A stretch of DNA of 64,000 bases. Origin: Microstegium vimineum. Lineage: Eukaryota > Streptophyta > Magnoliopsida > Poales > Poaceae. Below the pieces are notes generated by a model. That model was given only the letters and a program-made list of their open reading frames with translations. It was not told the DNA's origin and searched no databases. Every line of letters starts with the position of its first letter. Position 1 is the first letter of the stretch. Positions 47,691-59,412 of this stretch are shown piece by piece. Location of the stretch: assembly GCA_022036555.1 (NCBI GenBank), contig CM039125.1, positions 50,244,110-50,308,109 of the forward strand, read 5' to 3'. The translations under genes were made by a program, and so were the position numbers.

Positions 47691-49080
47691 CTTGTGTTAT
47701 TGACGTAGTAGGAGTAGGAGTGGGAGTAGCTTGGAAGGAAGTTAAGGTGTACAGTACAGGTACACACACGTCCACAGTCCAGATGAAGGAGACAGCTTGA
47801 GCTTGAGATGGTGCCTACTGCCTAGATTGGATTGGATTGGATTGGAGACGAGGGGGGGATGGGATTGTTCTGCTTCTTCTTTATACTAGCCTAGGAGGAT
47901 GGAGGAGGAGCCGAGCAGCAGCAGGAGAAGCAGAGTCGTGGTGCGCGGCGCGCTGCTCGTGAATGAAAAAGGAACTGAACTGAACTGAACGTGATTAGCA
48001 TGGCTGGCGACTGCCGTGCAAAGTAAACGGAAGGCAAGGCATTAATGAATGAATTGAAAATTAATTGATCAATCAATCAATCAAAGGGAAATGATGTCTT
48101 CTTGGGCTGATATCAGCGGAATTGAAGACGACGACGACGGGGACTTGCAAGAGCCGGAGCTGGGGGAGGTGGAAGAAGAAGAAGAAGAAGCCGCTGCCGC
48201 CGCCGCCAGCAGACTGCACGCTGGGACAGGGAAACGCGGACGAACAGGAGGGAGAAAGCAAATCAAACGTCCGTCGTGGCCATTCATTGCCTACCATATG
48301 ATGTGACCCATGTGTGTGCATACTCCAGGTCCAGGTCCAGGTCCAGGTCCAGGTGAGTGAGGACACATGAGACTGACCTGCCTGACGACCCACTCCCCTT
48401 GCTTGCAATGCATGCTGCAGTCGTGGGCACACGTGGCTACAGCTGCACTCCACTCCGATCCCCACATGCAAGCCACAAAAATTTTTATTGGAAAACTTGT
48501 TAACTAAGTTTTTCAGTGTTAAATACGAAATTTTCTCAAGATCAGGTCAATACAAGATCCTAATAATATACTAGTATTGGTTGATGGTTGGACCATTCAC
48601 AGCACTTATTGGTATATATATGTTCGTGTTCCCTTCCTTCTCATTCATGTAGGAGGAGTATGTAGTGAAGTAGTCGTAGCAGCATGCATTATTGTTGCAA
48701 CCGCCAACCGCGCGTGGTTAGGCTAGCTGTATAGGAGTATTATCGTTATCTTCCGGTGCTCTGCATGGTTGACGACGACCACACATGCAATGCATGACCC
48801 ATGACCAGGACCAACTAATAAATATTTCGCTTAGCTATCTCTATCTTCCTCATTTCTATTCTACTCCGTCGTCGCTTATTTATTTCTTAACCTAGCTACA
48901 GCTGTAAATATGCGCGCAATTAAATGTGTATGAAACTATATATAATGAAACTCTCAGTTGAAAAATGAGTATTTTATCTGAGTTTAATTTCATTTCATAG
49001 CTATAGGGTTAACATGTTAGTCTTGAAAACAACGCTACGGAACTCTTCATGGAGACAACCACACCAAATCGATCCATCTC
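47691..49080. other. upstream region of the ER-body-like gene
   Basis: The first few hundred bases are the probable leader and promoter of the minus-strand gene (TCTTTATACTAG near 47878-47889 contains a possible TATA element on the minus strand). A GC-rich patch with GAAGAAGAAG and GCCGCTGCCGCCGCC near 48170-48210 has frames on both strands that look like low-complexity chance. A hexanucleotide repeat is at 48325-48354. The rest is AT-rich with nothing recognisable. Confidence 0.35.
48325..48354. repeat. (CCAGGT)5 hexanucleotide tandem repeat
   Basis: Five perfect copies of CCAGGT, followed by GAGTGA. Short hexamer microsatellite upstream of the ER-body-like gene; likely polymorphic. Each unit resembles a splice donor (CAG/GT) on the plus strand, probably by chance. 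Confidence 0.85.
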
Positions 49081-49908
49081 GAACCAATGCAGCTAAAGCA
49101 GAGTCGCGACCTGCAAGCCGCACGCCGCCGCCGCCACCGCCCTCCGTCGTTGCAGCTGGCCCCCCTCCCTTCCCCTCCGACATCTCGCCGGGGGCTGAAG
49201 GGAGTGGGGATCCATTGTTTTTAATAAGTTTCTCTAGTAGATCGAGTCCTTAGGGTTAGGGTTTCTCCATGCCAAAGTTCTTGGTATTGGAGTTTTATCT
49301 CCTCCTTCTCCTCTTCTCCGGCAATGGTGAAGGAGAAGGATGGAATCATTTTCTCCATGGCGGCTTCGTTGAAGACGAGGGCGACAACTTCGGCGTCACC
49401 ATCTTCATCGACATGACGACATGGAGATCTTTGTTTTCGGACGGTGGCATCAAGGCGGAGATGATGTCGCTGTCATGGAATAATTTTCTCCGGTCTTTTC
49501 TTCGTTTTGTTGTGGTTAGATCTGGCCACAATGAAAGACTAGGAGAATATCCTTCAGATCAGTCTTTCTCGTTCTTCGGTGGCAGAAAGAAGAAGAAGGA
49601 AGACACCAGCAAGAAGAAAAAGATACTCAATTCCACCTACAGGAATGTTGGTCGTCCGTTGGGCATCTGTTCTCAGGCTTGCCGCTATTGCTGGTGCCGA
49701 GTATTTGCCTGTGCGGTCATCTATACGAAGTGTCAAAAATGTTTGGTTTTGAGATTTGGAGCTTTTCACGGCGTGAGTTTATTTTAGATGAAAATCAGTT
49801 TCTGGATATATCTAGTGTAATACAGAGTGCTTGTAATATGTTAATGTACTCAACTATTATATAATATAATTCTTCTTTCGTAAAAAAAAAAGAACCAATG
49901 CAACTAAA
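49081..49908 (+). mobile_element. short non-LTR retroposon with poly(A) tail and 17-bp target duplications
   Basis: GAACCAATGCAGCTAAA at 49081-49097 and GAACCAATGCAACTAAA at 49892-49908 flank a body of about 794 bases ending in a poly(A) run (49882-49891). This is the signature of target-primed reverse transcription. The body begins with a GC-rich leader, then has a 172-codon frame (49269-49787, MPKFLVLEFYLLLLLFSGNG..., with a lysine-rich patch) showing no reverse transcriptase, nuclease or other recognised domain. It could be a non-autonomous LINE derivative or a retroposed transcript. The 3' half recurs at 59413-60345 and part of it at 54690-54815, so this is a small family rather than a one-off retrogene. 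Confidence 0.75.
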
Positions 49909-50801
49909 CAAGCAATTAACTTACATGTCCTCGAATAAAGTTCACTGTACAGTACTCGATCGTCCTCAGCTCCACGTTTAATTTACCTGCCACGCGCTAG
50001 CTAGCTAGCTAGCATTTAATTTCCAATCCCAAAGATAACCGGCAAAGACCATCAACATTATATTGGTCCACGATGCGACCAAAAATGCATAAACCCGGCC
50101 TCGCAATTAACTTTAGATCGGTCGGTCCCGTTTACATCTTTACAATTGAAACTCATTCTACTAATCACACAAATTATACATAGATAGTTAAGTTAATATG
50201 CATGGTCATATGTGGAATGTATATTCATACTTTGTATTATGTGGTTCGTTTTACATGTGCTACATACGAATCAAGCTAGCCGAAGAGTGAGAAGAAACAT
50301 ATATATACCATGCATAAGGGTCTATGGAATCAATTTCTATATATCTCTCACCCCAAATGTAATGAAACGACAAATTCCAAACCAAATAGCATGGCTTATA
50401 AATTAGATTCTCATTCCTCTAAATGAAATGAACCAAACATAATCTTTTTTTGAGGGAAACCAAACATAATCTTGACCGAAACTGAGTGTCTTCTTCACCT
50501 CCTCCACCACCACCCAACAAGAAACACAATCATCAACGAACATACCAACAACAGTTCACAACTAGGTCATAATTAACAATGGATCTAAATGTAGTGCTCA
50601 ATTGTTCGAACTTTTACTTCGTACAATACTGGTGGTGTTTCGAACTTTATTTTGATATGGCATCGATCTGTCCAATGTGAGAACTTCCAACATAAGGTTT
50701 TCGTCACCTCTTTTAGTCCTCTCACCATTCTCTAGAGACCGCGCCGACAAGAAACTGGCGTGGAGACCCACCCCTCTCGCATTTGTACGTTTATAGATAT
50801 A
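49909..50801. other. spacer, nothing recognised
   Basis: AT-rich DNA between the retroposon and the next MITE. A short frame of 120 codons overlapping the MITE edge on the minus strand has no domain character and is treated as chance. Confidence 0.35.
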
Positions 50802-51179
50802 CTCCCTTTGTCCCTTAATATGGGTCGTTTTACGTTTTGGCTCAGGAATTAAGAAACCTGCTGACACACCCAAACGGCCAAACACCCCTATAGAATAGTA
50901 CATCCACCAGCTCTCGTTAAAGCAGCATGTCACATCAACTTTTTCACACTCTGCATCCATTGCGCCTTGGCCCTGGTAGGAGGCAAGGCTGAAGGCAACA
51001 CAACAGCAGAGGGCGGTGCGGCGAGGCTCTGCACGTCAGCGCTAGGCTGAGCAGTGAAAGGACAAGGCTTGGAGTGACGAGACTGCTTGCGCCTTTACTA
51101 CTAGCTCAGCCCCTCAGCGACACATATTAAGGGACACGGCTCCCATCCTAGAACGATACACAATACGGGACGGAGGGAG
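50802..51179. mobile_element. Stowaway-type MITE, 378 bp
   Basis: CTCCCTTTGTCCCTTAATAT at the left is mirrored by GTATTGTGTATCGT-type text at the right end, which finishes CGGGACGGAGGGAG. TA dinucleotides flank both ends (50800-50801, 51180-51181). Non-coding. The CTCCCTCCGTCCC ends are the consensus of grass Stowaway elements. Confidence 0.8.
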
Positions 51180-51719
51180 TAGGTATATATGACTTTGTAG
51201 TTTGTCCCATATGAGTTCTTCTTCTAGGCAGACATTGAAGATTCACTATCTCTGCTTTGCCATGACTAAACTCATCGCCTTCTTAAGTTTCATTACATAA
51301 TCATAACCTCGTTTAAGAAATGTAAGATGGAACACGTCAGTTTTTTTTATTGTTCATCGCTCTTTCTCTATGGGGAATATTAAAGGGAGGTTTGAATTTA
51401 GGAGAAAGCGATGGACGGATATGAATTAAAGAGAGACGGTCAATATGTATAGAATATATAACACAGAATTATTGATCGAAATGTGACCAGGCAAAGTTTG
51501 TTTTAGTTGATAAATATATATAGTGTTAAGAGAAAACGACGACTGTTGACAATAACATATTATATTATATGAGATCTTTTACCGTGGTTGGGTACCTCTT
51601 GGTTGCTAAACTGGTTATTAATTCTAGTTAATTTTAGGATTGGAAGGTTAGTACAGTCAGTTAATTGTGCCTGCCTAATGCCCGCAATCCAGCGCATGTG
51701 AGCATCCGAGCGTTTGCAC

Positions 51720-52590
51720 GCCCCTACCTGCAGACGCGAGATCCTAAGTCGACTGACCCTCTCCATCTGGTGCTGCCGCCGTCTCGCCGTCGCTTTTGCC
51801 GGAGCTCGCTTGGTCGTGCCGGCAGTGGGCTGCCCTCACCATCGCCGCGAGGCTGCGCACAAGCCCCAGACGCCACCGACTCGCCTGCCCTCAACATCGT
51901 CGTCGCCATCGCGCGGCAGCGCGGACGCCTCGCCATCGCCGCCGCGCCGCTGTCCTGCGGGCTGCCCTCACCATCGCCATCGCCGCGAGGCTGCGCACAA
52001 GCCCCAGCCGCCGCCGCTGCCGCTGCCACCGACTCACCCGCCCTCAACATCGCCGTCGCCATCGCCGCCGCGCCGCTGTCCTGCCCTCGTCCGCACTCGT
52101 CGCTGGGAGCCCGTCGCTCCTCCGTCCTCCACGGCGCCCATGGCTGACGCGAGCCTCGCCCGCGCCCTCACCATCGCGCGCCGCTGTCGCCGTTGCCCAG
52201 CCTGGTGCGAGCGCCCTGGCCCCCTGGGGAAGCTCCCCTGGCCTAGGATTGACGTCGGCGCCGCGGGAGTAGGTGCATCGCGGGAACAACTAACGCAGGC
52301 GGGAGAAGGCAGCACGCATCGATCCTTGTCGTCGCTGCGGGTGGGCTTGCGGCACCAGGCTAGGCGGGCACGGAGCACGACAAGGGGAGCGGCACGCACA
52401 GCGGGAGCCTGGGACGGCGAGGATGTAGACAGCTCGCCACCTCAGAACGCCGCGTCCACGAGTGCCTTTGCCGCCCGCACCATCCTGGCAACGGCGACGG
52501 CGACCGCCGTCTCGAAGGGGAGCGCCGATGCCGCCCTGGCAGCCGCTGCTGCCCTGCCCTCGAAGCCGCCACCGCCGTAGAACGGAGGCT
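51720..52590. other. GC-rich low-complexity block, possibly transposon-captured DNA
   Basis: An abruptly GC-rich island (roughly 51720-52590) in AT-rich DNA. It contains a duplicated unit: the GCTGCCCTCACCATCGC...GCTGCGCACAAGCCCCAG text at about 51828-51870 recurs at about 51960-52010. Long frames are open on both strands in several phases (the longest plus frame 288 codons), rich in Pro, Arg and Ala, which is what GC-rich non-coding DNA gives. Rice Pack-MULEs carry such islands, but I could not find convincing terminal inverted repeats or a 9-bp duplication. Confidence 0.4.
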
Positions 52591-53620
52591 CGGAGAGAAG
52601 AAAGACAGTGAGAGAGTGGGTAACTCGTACAAATCGATGAAATGCATGAGACACACGGCACTGTTTCACTCCTCCCTAAATTACTATTCTACCCTTAGTT
52701 ATATTAAAAAAAAGTCAAAAATAAAATAATTTCATTAATTTTAGATGTTGATCCCACCAATTTTAGTATGCACTTAGTGTATATAGTCCCATAATTTAAT
52801 ACACACTTAGTTACTCTTGGTACCTCTTCAGTTGGTTCCTTTTGGTTCCTCTATCTTTTTAGTCGTCAGATCGCTCCGGATCGCTCCTCGTGAGCCATCC
52901 ATTTTTCAGCGACTATTGTAAAATTTCTCATATTATATACCCTGAAAACAAAGGCATCGATAGTTTAAGGTAGATTAAGGTATATATATTACTTTGCTCA
53001 TACATAGGGGATATATACATTTGTAGATAAATTAATTAAAGATATTTGGAGCTGTCGCTAGTGCAGGTAGGAGTTGGGGACCATGTTAGATTGTCCCTCC
53101 CATCGATCCATGATATACTCCGTATGTATTTATGATCTGGCCGGGCTGGCCCGATTCGTATTGGATATGTTAGTATATTCCTTATTATTTATATCCAACG
53201 ACTAGTTGTTGATAACTGCTCGCCAGCACGATACGATCTACCTTAAGTTTTTCTAGCGTTTTTAAGTAGCAGTAAAACACTTTCACTAGCTAGTCATAAC
53301 ACATAAAAATCTTACTAAAAACATTTACTTTTTATTTGTGTTGTCAAAAATCGTTATTCGGTTGATAATTTCTACGGCTCATAAGTTAAGTCAACTGAAG
53401 TTATTTTATTTTAGGATAAAAATATTAATTATACCATAACTCATAAGTTAATCTAATCATACATTCAAATGATAAGTGTGCATGTGTGGACACACCTGAC
53501 TGATGGATAGTTGTACGTACGATAATCATGCTTGCACATGGATTCATACTATGCATGTCTTCAACTAATCCAGCTAGCTCATAATTAACCAATACAAAAA
53601 GGGACTGTATATGAACATGG

Positions 53621-53660
53621 GGAGAGAGAGAGAGAGAGAGGGGGGGGGGGGGGGGGGGGG
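53621..53660. repeat. (GA)n followed by poly(G) tract
   Basis: About ten GA units run straight into an uninterrupted G tract of roughly 20 bases. Simple sequence repeat; potential for G-quadruplex-like structure and length variation. Confidence 0.85.
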
Positions 53661-54257
53661 ATGTACAGGAGGAGGTAGCAGGTTAACCTAACTTCAGGCC
53701 TTAATCAGAGCTATAGTACACGTAGCATCAACATCGAGCTGGCTTACAAGCCAGGGATTACCCTAATTGTTTTTACGTTACGAGGTTAATGACTGCCATT
53801 AATTATTTAGAATAATTACCAACACACAAGGAGAGATCATATCAAAGATGCATGCATATGGTATAATAATGTTCCTACTACGTACTGCTATACATAATAT
53901 AATACATATATATTTTTCAAACCTTGCGGGCTGGGGACACTGCAGGTACACATGGTCAAATCTTCACACGATTCTACTGAATACAATAAGGTCACATTCG
54001 ATTCTCAGGGAATTACTCCTAGACCAATCCTACCAGAATTGAACCAGTCCTACCAGAATTTCTTTAGTAATTTGTATAAATAACTTTCACCAGGATTAAT
54101 TCCTCCAGAAACAACTTTAAACAAAACGAGTCCTAAAGAGGTTTTTGCATGATACCCCCACGATTGTACCGTAAAGTTTGAATTTTCTGCAAAATATGCT
54201 TATCACAAGCACCCTTGTTAGTTATTCTTTAAATTAAATGAGAAGAGTTATATATTA

Positions 54258-54508
54258 GGGAACATATGCTATGGAAACCAGGTTCCCGTGGAAACTATGA
54301 AAATTTACACGTGGATCATTGGATCTAAATCCGATGGTGTGAGAGATTAGCAATATAATTAACCCCTCCCACAGTGTGGGAGAGATTAGCACGTGGATCG
54401 ACACGCTGTGGGAGGGATTAATTGCTAATCTCTCTCATCATCGGATTTAGATCCAACGATCTACGTGCGAGTTTCCATGGGAATCTGGTTTCCATAGCAT
54501 ATATTCCC
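54258..54508. mobile_element. Mutator-type foldback MITE, 251 bp (sister of 18262-18473)
   Basis: Starts GGGAACATATGCTATGGAAA and ends TTTCCATAGCATATATTCCC, with the perfect 9-bp duplication TATATATTA at 54249-54257 and 54509-54517. It shares nearly all of its arms with the copy at 18262-18473 but has an extra central stretch (CACAGTGTGGGAGAGATTAG...), so the centre is itself a partial inverted duplication. Confidence 0.92.
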
Positions 54509-54689
54509 TATATATTAAGGAAGTATCTTTTAATTCTAGTATAGTGGCAATCTTGTCTTGTTAATTCTTACAAATTTTTAGATACTTCTGATTAAAGCTA
54601 GCAAAGTTTGATCTCTAAAAAAAAACTAGATCTGTACTCTAGTTTTGGAACGATAGTTGTATTTTGATCAAGAAAAAATCATTACAAAT

Positions 54690-54815
54690 TTTTTTGCTCT
54701 TCAGATCAGTTTCTTTATTATTTGGTGGCAGAAAGAAGATGCAACAAGACACAAGATAGAAAAAGTTTCTCAACTCTGACTTCAGGCCTTCTTGTTGAGT
54801 GTTTGCCAATAGAAA
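54690..54815 (+). mobile_element. fragment of the short retroposon family
   Basis: CTTCAGATCAGTTTCTTTAT, TTTGGTGGCAGAAAGAAGA, and a following CTCAACTCTGACTTCAGGCC-type stretch parallel 49551-49700 of the retroposon copy. Both ends are missing and it runs into the GC-rich duplicated repeat at 54828. Old and truncated. Confidence 0.55.
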
Positions 54816-54827
54816 AAGTTTTTTTCT

Positions 54828-55084
54828 GAAGAAATGTGTGAAAAGGGCGCCTTTTAGAAGAGGCCCGTGCGGATGCGCTCTTGCTGGACCGACCGTCGCT
54901 GGGTGCGAGAGCCCACCGCGACGCCGACGCGTGCACAGCCCAGCAAGTTGCACCCTGGCCGAGTCGCTCGTCCTCACGCCGACGAGTGCACGACCGCGAC
55001 TCCGGACTCCGCCGTGGAGATCCGGCCAGGGCCCCGCAGCTCTCTCTGACCGCCTTGGCCCCCAGCCTTCGTTGGTGTCTTACC
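54828..55084. repeat. GC-rich dispersed repeat, copy 1
   Basis: Matches 63548-64000 in direct orientation. Shared text includes AAGAAATGTGTGAAAA at the left edge, GACCGACCGTCGCTGGGTGC, GACGCGTGCACAGCCCAGC, GTGGAGATCCGGCCAGGG, CTCTCTCTGACCGCCTT and TTGGTGTCTTA near the right. Copy 1 is shorter by deletions. It ends close to the leader of the glutaminyl cyclase gene and may contribute to its upstream region. Frames in it are open but low in coding character. Confidence 0.75.
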
Positions 55085-55373
55085 TTCATGCTGTGCGAAA
55101 CTGAGCACCGAAATCCAGTAATTTACGATAGCAGGAAGTAGATAGGAAGATTGCACGATGCAAATTAAATAGAATCTTGAAAACAAAATTTGAAAGCACT
55201 TGTACATCATCGTGATTCAAAGACAACGCACACGATGATGTCACATTGGAAAAATATTGTAAATCACCCCTGCTTGAATTGAAATGAAAACAATGAAATG
55301 AAGGAAGAATAGCTATTTCCAAGTGTAGGCAGGCGCGTGTGGACACGTTGACTTTTTCAACTGGCTGTCCCAG

Positions 55374-58300
55374 ATGCCCGTCGGCTCCCGACGGAGGCCG
55401 CCGCCGCTGCCGCACCACCGTCGGGCCATGACACCCGCCTCCGTCTCCATCTCTGCCCCCGCTCCCACAAAGCCGCTCTACCTCCGCGGCCCGGTCATCG
55501 CGGCAGCCGCGGCGCTGGCCGCGTTCCTCCTCCTCGCCGCCGCCTACGCCACCAGGCGAGCCGGATCCCCACCGACCGCCCTCCTCGCCCACCCAGCTGT
55601 TGCCACCAAGTTCTTCTCCTTCGACCTGGTCCGTGAGTACCCTCACGATCCGGACGCCTTCACCCAGGTATTATCTATATCTGCTTCTCTTCTCTTCTCT
55701 TCTTTCTTCCTGAGGTGAGATCTGATCTCAACCTCATCACATCACCAATGGGGAAATTCTCTTCTCTTCCTGTACTACTTTATGAGTGCGTTGCGTTCCT
55801 CATCAACACATGCATGGCGCTTCTATTCTAGTACAAAAAAGAACACCGTATTTTGTCAATTCTTGATAGTTCAGTGTTCTAGATGATGCATTCTTACGTA
55901 TTATACTTTGCTGCATCGTGTGCTTCGGATGCAGGGTCTCTTGTACGCGGAAAATGACACTCTTTTCGAGTCCACTGGCCTCTACCACAGGGTAAAGTTC
56001 GCTCGTACCGTGCCCAACAAGCAATCCTCTGCTCATCCTACACTGTATCGCACTAAATGTCTCTGCTTTTTGTTTCTCAACAGTCCTCAGTCCGAAAGGT
56101 TGATCTTCAGACCGGAAAAGTATGCTAACTTCCGTGCTTACTCATGTTTATCATCACATATCTCGTGCTTGCTTGCAACGCTCTTTGTTCGCTTGCTCAT
56201 CACCTGGTTATTTTACCTGAGCCTCTTTTAAAATTTGATTGATTGCCAATTCACCCGTTTCTTAGGTTTTGGTTAACCACCAAATGGACGGTCATATGTT
56301 TGGAGAGGGTTTAACTCTTCTCGGCGACAGGTGCATAACCACCTCACATACCAATCCCTTTCTCAGAGATAATGGGCATGGGCTTACTTTGTTTGTATCC
56401 TTCCCATTCAGACCTTATTCATTTTCATTTGTTTTACTCTGTAGATTGTTTCAGGTTACCTGGTTGAAGAACAACGGGTTTGTATATGATCGACATAACT
56501 TCTCCAAAGTATGCTGCCTCCCTGTGTCTATGCTTACATCAATCACACAGACCTATTGCTTTTAACCCTGGATATAAAAAATTCTAAAATCCCACTTAAT
56601 CTGGGTGTCAGTTTTTTTTTGTGGTACTTTTCTTGTGAGTTCTGGATGTACAATTGCTTGGCATTTACCAATGTCTCTTGTATTTGCTCGACAGTTTCCT
56701 TTCAGTGCATGAGTACGTAAGTATATTATTGCTGTTAATTTCCTATATGTCGAATATGCAGCGCACGAGTTTTACCCATAAAATGCGAGATGGTTGGGGT
56801 TTGGCAACGGATGGAGAAGTTCTTTTTGGCAGTGATGGCACTTCAATGCTGTATAAGCTGGATCCGAAGTCACTTGAAGGTTACTATTCTTTCTACTCCT
56901 TCATACTCTATTAGCGTTTAGATTTTTGTTGTTGTTGTTGAACAATTATTTTCATGCAGTCATGAAAGTGGTGAGTGTCAAGTATCACGGTGATGAAGTG
57001 CCCTATCTTAATGAGCTGGAGTATATAGATGGTGAAGTCTGGGCAAATGTCTGGCAGGTTAGATGTAGTTCCTCCTAGCTAACATATCTTATCATGAAGT
57101 ATCTTAGTGTAACTATATACTGCATTTGACAAGGACCACTATATCTTCCATTAGTATCTTAGTGGCACCATGATGTTACTTGTTCTCCTCCTTGAATGTC
57201 TGATCTAGACCTAACGTGAATGAGGTTTAAAGGCTTCTCCGATTATTATTTGCATGGTGTGTACCTCAACTTTCCTCAAAGCGATCAAGTTTCACTGTGA
57301 CGCTCTTCATTTGGCCTATCGATGCCAAATAGGCTGCTGTGTCCTGACTACAATGCACTCACTCTGATCTTTCATGATAACTAGCTATCTTATGAGATTT
57401 CCTGTATCCATCCACCTGTCGCTAAGTGATTCGTGTGACTTGACTGTATTTCTATGTGATTTTGCCGCATCCTACTAATATGTGATTTATAAACGTGCTG
57501 AGAGATAGGTACCTTGTGATTTTCCATAATATGTGACCTGGGCATCTGAGTTTTGAAAGCTATGTTATGCAGACAGATTGCATAGCTAGAGTGTCCCCTG
57601 AAGATGGCCTAGTGGTGAGCTGGATCTTTCTTCATGAGCTGAGGTTTGTTTTAAACAGCACGCTCATAATAGTATCGGTATTCCCATGTCAGAGTAATGA
57701 TGTTTGTGATGTTATTATGATCCTGCAGGCGGCAGTTGTGGAATTCTGGCAATAAGGTAGGCAATTTTTAACTTTTTTATTTATTTATGTTGCATTTATA
57801 TATTTCCTTTACTCCATAATACTGTTTGCAATCATCGATTCTGGAATGAACTCCATTTTGTTCACTACTTCGTGGTAGTTTTGTAGGGGAAACAGGATGA
57901 AACAAGTACCCTCCGTTTCAATTTATAATTCGTTTGACTTTTTTTACCCCAACTTTGACCACTCGTCTTATTCAAAAATTTCGTGCAAACATAGTCAAAT
58001 TTAAGTCATTCATGTAGACTATTTAATAAATAAGTAAGCCACACCAAAATAAATGATATTTTGCATAAAAATTTGAATAAGACGAGTGGTCAAATTTAGG
58101 GTTGAAAAAGTCAAACGAACTATAATTTGAAACGGATTAAGTACATACTTCCATCATTATGAAAAATCCAAAATATTATAGGAGAAATTATATCATGTCC
58201 TAAATGAAATATGCTCTATCTTCCAGAATATTGATGTCTTAAACGGGATAGCTTGGGATGAAAGAAACCACAGACTATTCGGTGAGCTTTAAGTATATGC

Positions 58301-58483
58301 AATTAACTGTCTCTAAGTGGCCTTGGGCTGAAATGGATGTGATGAGCCTTTTTTTTTGGTACGGCACTTGCAGTGACAGGGAAACTGTGGCCAAAGCTCT
58401 ATGAGATAAAGTTACGGGCAGTAGATGGTCCAGCAGATGGATCTGTAGAAAATTTTTGTCCAAAAGCCAGCCTCTATCGCTGA
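55374..58483 (+). CDS. QC: glutaminyl-peptide cyclotransferase (plant glutaminyl cyclase)
   Basis: Eleven exons (55374-55667, 55935-55991, 56084-56119, 56266-56330, 56445-56508, 56762-56879, 56960-57057, 57573-57643, 57729-57756, 58227-58281, 58374-58483) join in frame to 331 residues, close to the Arabidopsis enzyme. A single hydrophobic span at residues 40-58 (PVIAAAAALAAFLLLAAAYA) is a signal anchor for the secretory pathway. The rest is the five-bladed propeller family typified by papaya QC: FSFDLVREYPHDPDAFTQGL, FGEGLTLLGDRLFQVTW, THKMRDGWGLATDGEVLFGS, YLNELEYIDGEVWANVW, DVLNGIAWDERNHRLFVTGK. The enzyme cyclises N-terminal glutamine to pyroglutamate on secreted proteins. The first ATG is chosen; a second Met (codon 19) would keep the anchor and is possible. 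Intron 9 carries a Stowaway MITE. All introns GT-AG; no damage seen. Confidence 0.94.
57909..58141. mobile_element. Stowaway MITE in intron 9 of the glutaminyl cyclase gene
   Basis: CCCTCCGTTTCAATTTATAA ... and the mirror-image TATAATTTGAAACGGATTAAG bound a 233-bp non-coding element with TA at both flanks (57907-57908, 58142-58143). Long subterminal repeats (ACTCGTCTTATTCAAAAATT / AATTTGAATAAGACGAGT) are typical of grass Stowaways. It lies between two intact exons and does not disturb splice sites. Confidence 0.88.
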
Positions 58484-59020
58484 AAAGACAATATTGTAGC
58501 ACGTCATATGTAGCGGTCTGTCATGTACCCATGAGTTAGTAGATGTTGGCATATATATACCCATGTAAATTGTTGTAACATGTATGGATTTTGATGATGG
58601 TTGTGTTGGTTGGGAAGAGCGAATTCAAAAAATTATACATGTAGGAGAACAGAAGACAAGATTTTTAGCCCAAAGGCCACAAACAGCTTGTTTTTTTTTT
58701 GGGAACTGCCACAAACAGCTTGTATGCGGCTGAGCTGATGAATGAATAGTTATATAACATACTCCAAGTAGCAGTAAATTATACAGTATAATATACTCCA
58801 AGTAACAAAAACTGAGTGAAAAAGAAATTAGGGCAGTCACTAACAATATAGCTTTACACAAAAAAAATGTCCTAGATCATTGAAATGGTTATATATGTTC
58901 CTGTGAAACCGGCTTATAGCTTCAATAAAAAAATGTTCAACCTTAATAAAATATAAAAAGTTTCATTTACTTATTTATGATGACTGTATATACTAATAAA
59001 TGTCATTATTAAAAAAACAT
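58484..59020. other. 3' flank of the glutaminyl cyclase gene
   Basis: Contains the probable 3'UTR and a short direct repeat (GCCACAAACAGCTTGT at about 58676 and 58709, around a poly-T run), then AT-rich DNA. No gene. Confidence 0.35.
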
Positions 59021-59365
59021 GGGGGATTAGCTCTATGGCCCTGAAAAAAGTGGGTCTTAGGTTTATGACCATTTTTTCGTGAACTTTGCTTTATGGTCCG
59101 AAACGAACTTTCTTTTGCACTATGGCCTTCCGTCCATTTTAGACAGCTAACGCTGTTAAGTCAAGGATAAAAAGACCGTTTTACCCCTAATGAAAAAAAT
59201 AAATGCGGAATTTTACCCCTGACTCAAACACCGTTAGCTGCCCAAAACAGACGGGAGGCCATAGAGCAAAAGAAAGTTTGTTTCGAGGCCATAGAGCAAA
59301 GTTTAGGGGGAAAAGGGCATAAGCCTAAGACCCACTTTTTTTAGGGTCATAGAGTTAATTCTCCC
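59021..59365. mobile_element. Mutator-type MITE, 345 bp, perfect 9-bp duplication
   Basis: Long imperfect inverted repeats: GATTAGCTCTATGGCCCTGA then AAAAAGTGGGTCTTAGG at the left; CCTAAGACCCACTTTTTTTA then GGGTCATAGAGTTAATTC at the right. The 9-bp sequence AAAAAACAT is repeated exactly at 59012-59020 and 59366-59374, which fits a Mutator-like insertion. Internal text (TTTTACCCCTAATG / TTTTACCCCTGAC) resembles the style of the element at 18484-18960 but the two are not the same family. Confidence 0.85.
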
Positions 59366-59412
59366 AAAAAACATTGTAGTAGCTACTTATAGGAGAAATT
59401 AGCATATTTAGG

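Larger units (their letters stand above)
51182..55373. other. long spacer with repeats, upstream of glutaminyl cyclase
   Basis: Apart from the separately listed GC-rich block, the GA/G tract, the 251-bp MITE, the retroposon fragment and the duplicated GC-rich repeat, this span is AT-rich and I see no gene in it. The last 250 bases (55085-55373) form the probable promoter/leader of the glutaminyl cyclase gene. Confidence 0.35.

Noticed and set aside
48091..48306. acidic 71-codon frame near the ER-body-like promoter
   Set aside because: Built from GAC/GAG/GCC microsatellite-like runs, and open on the other strand too; no start context or continuation.
51714..52580. 288-codon open frame
   Set aside because: GC-rich, Pro/Arg/Ala-rich low complexity, with equally open frames in other phases and on the other strand and no domain. 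Treated as a by-product of composition.
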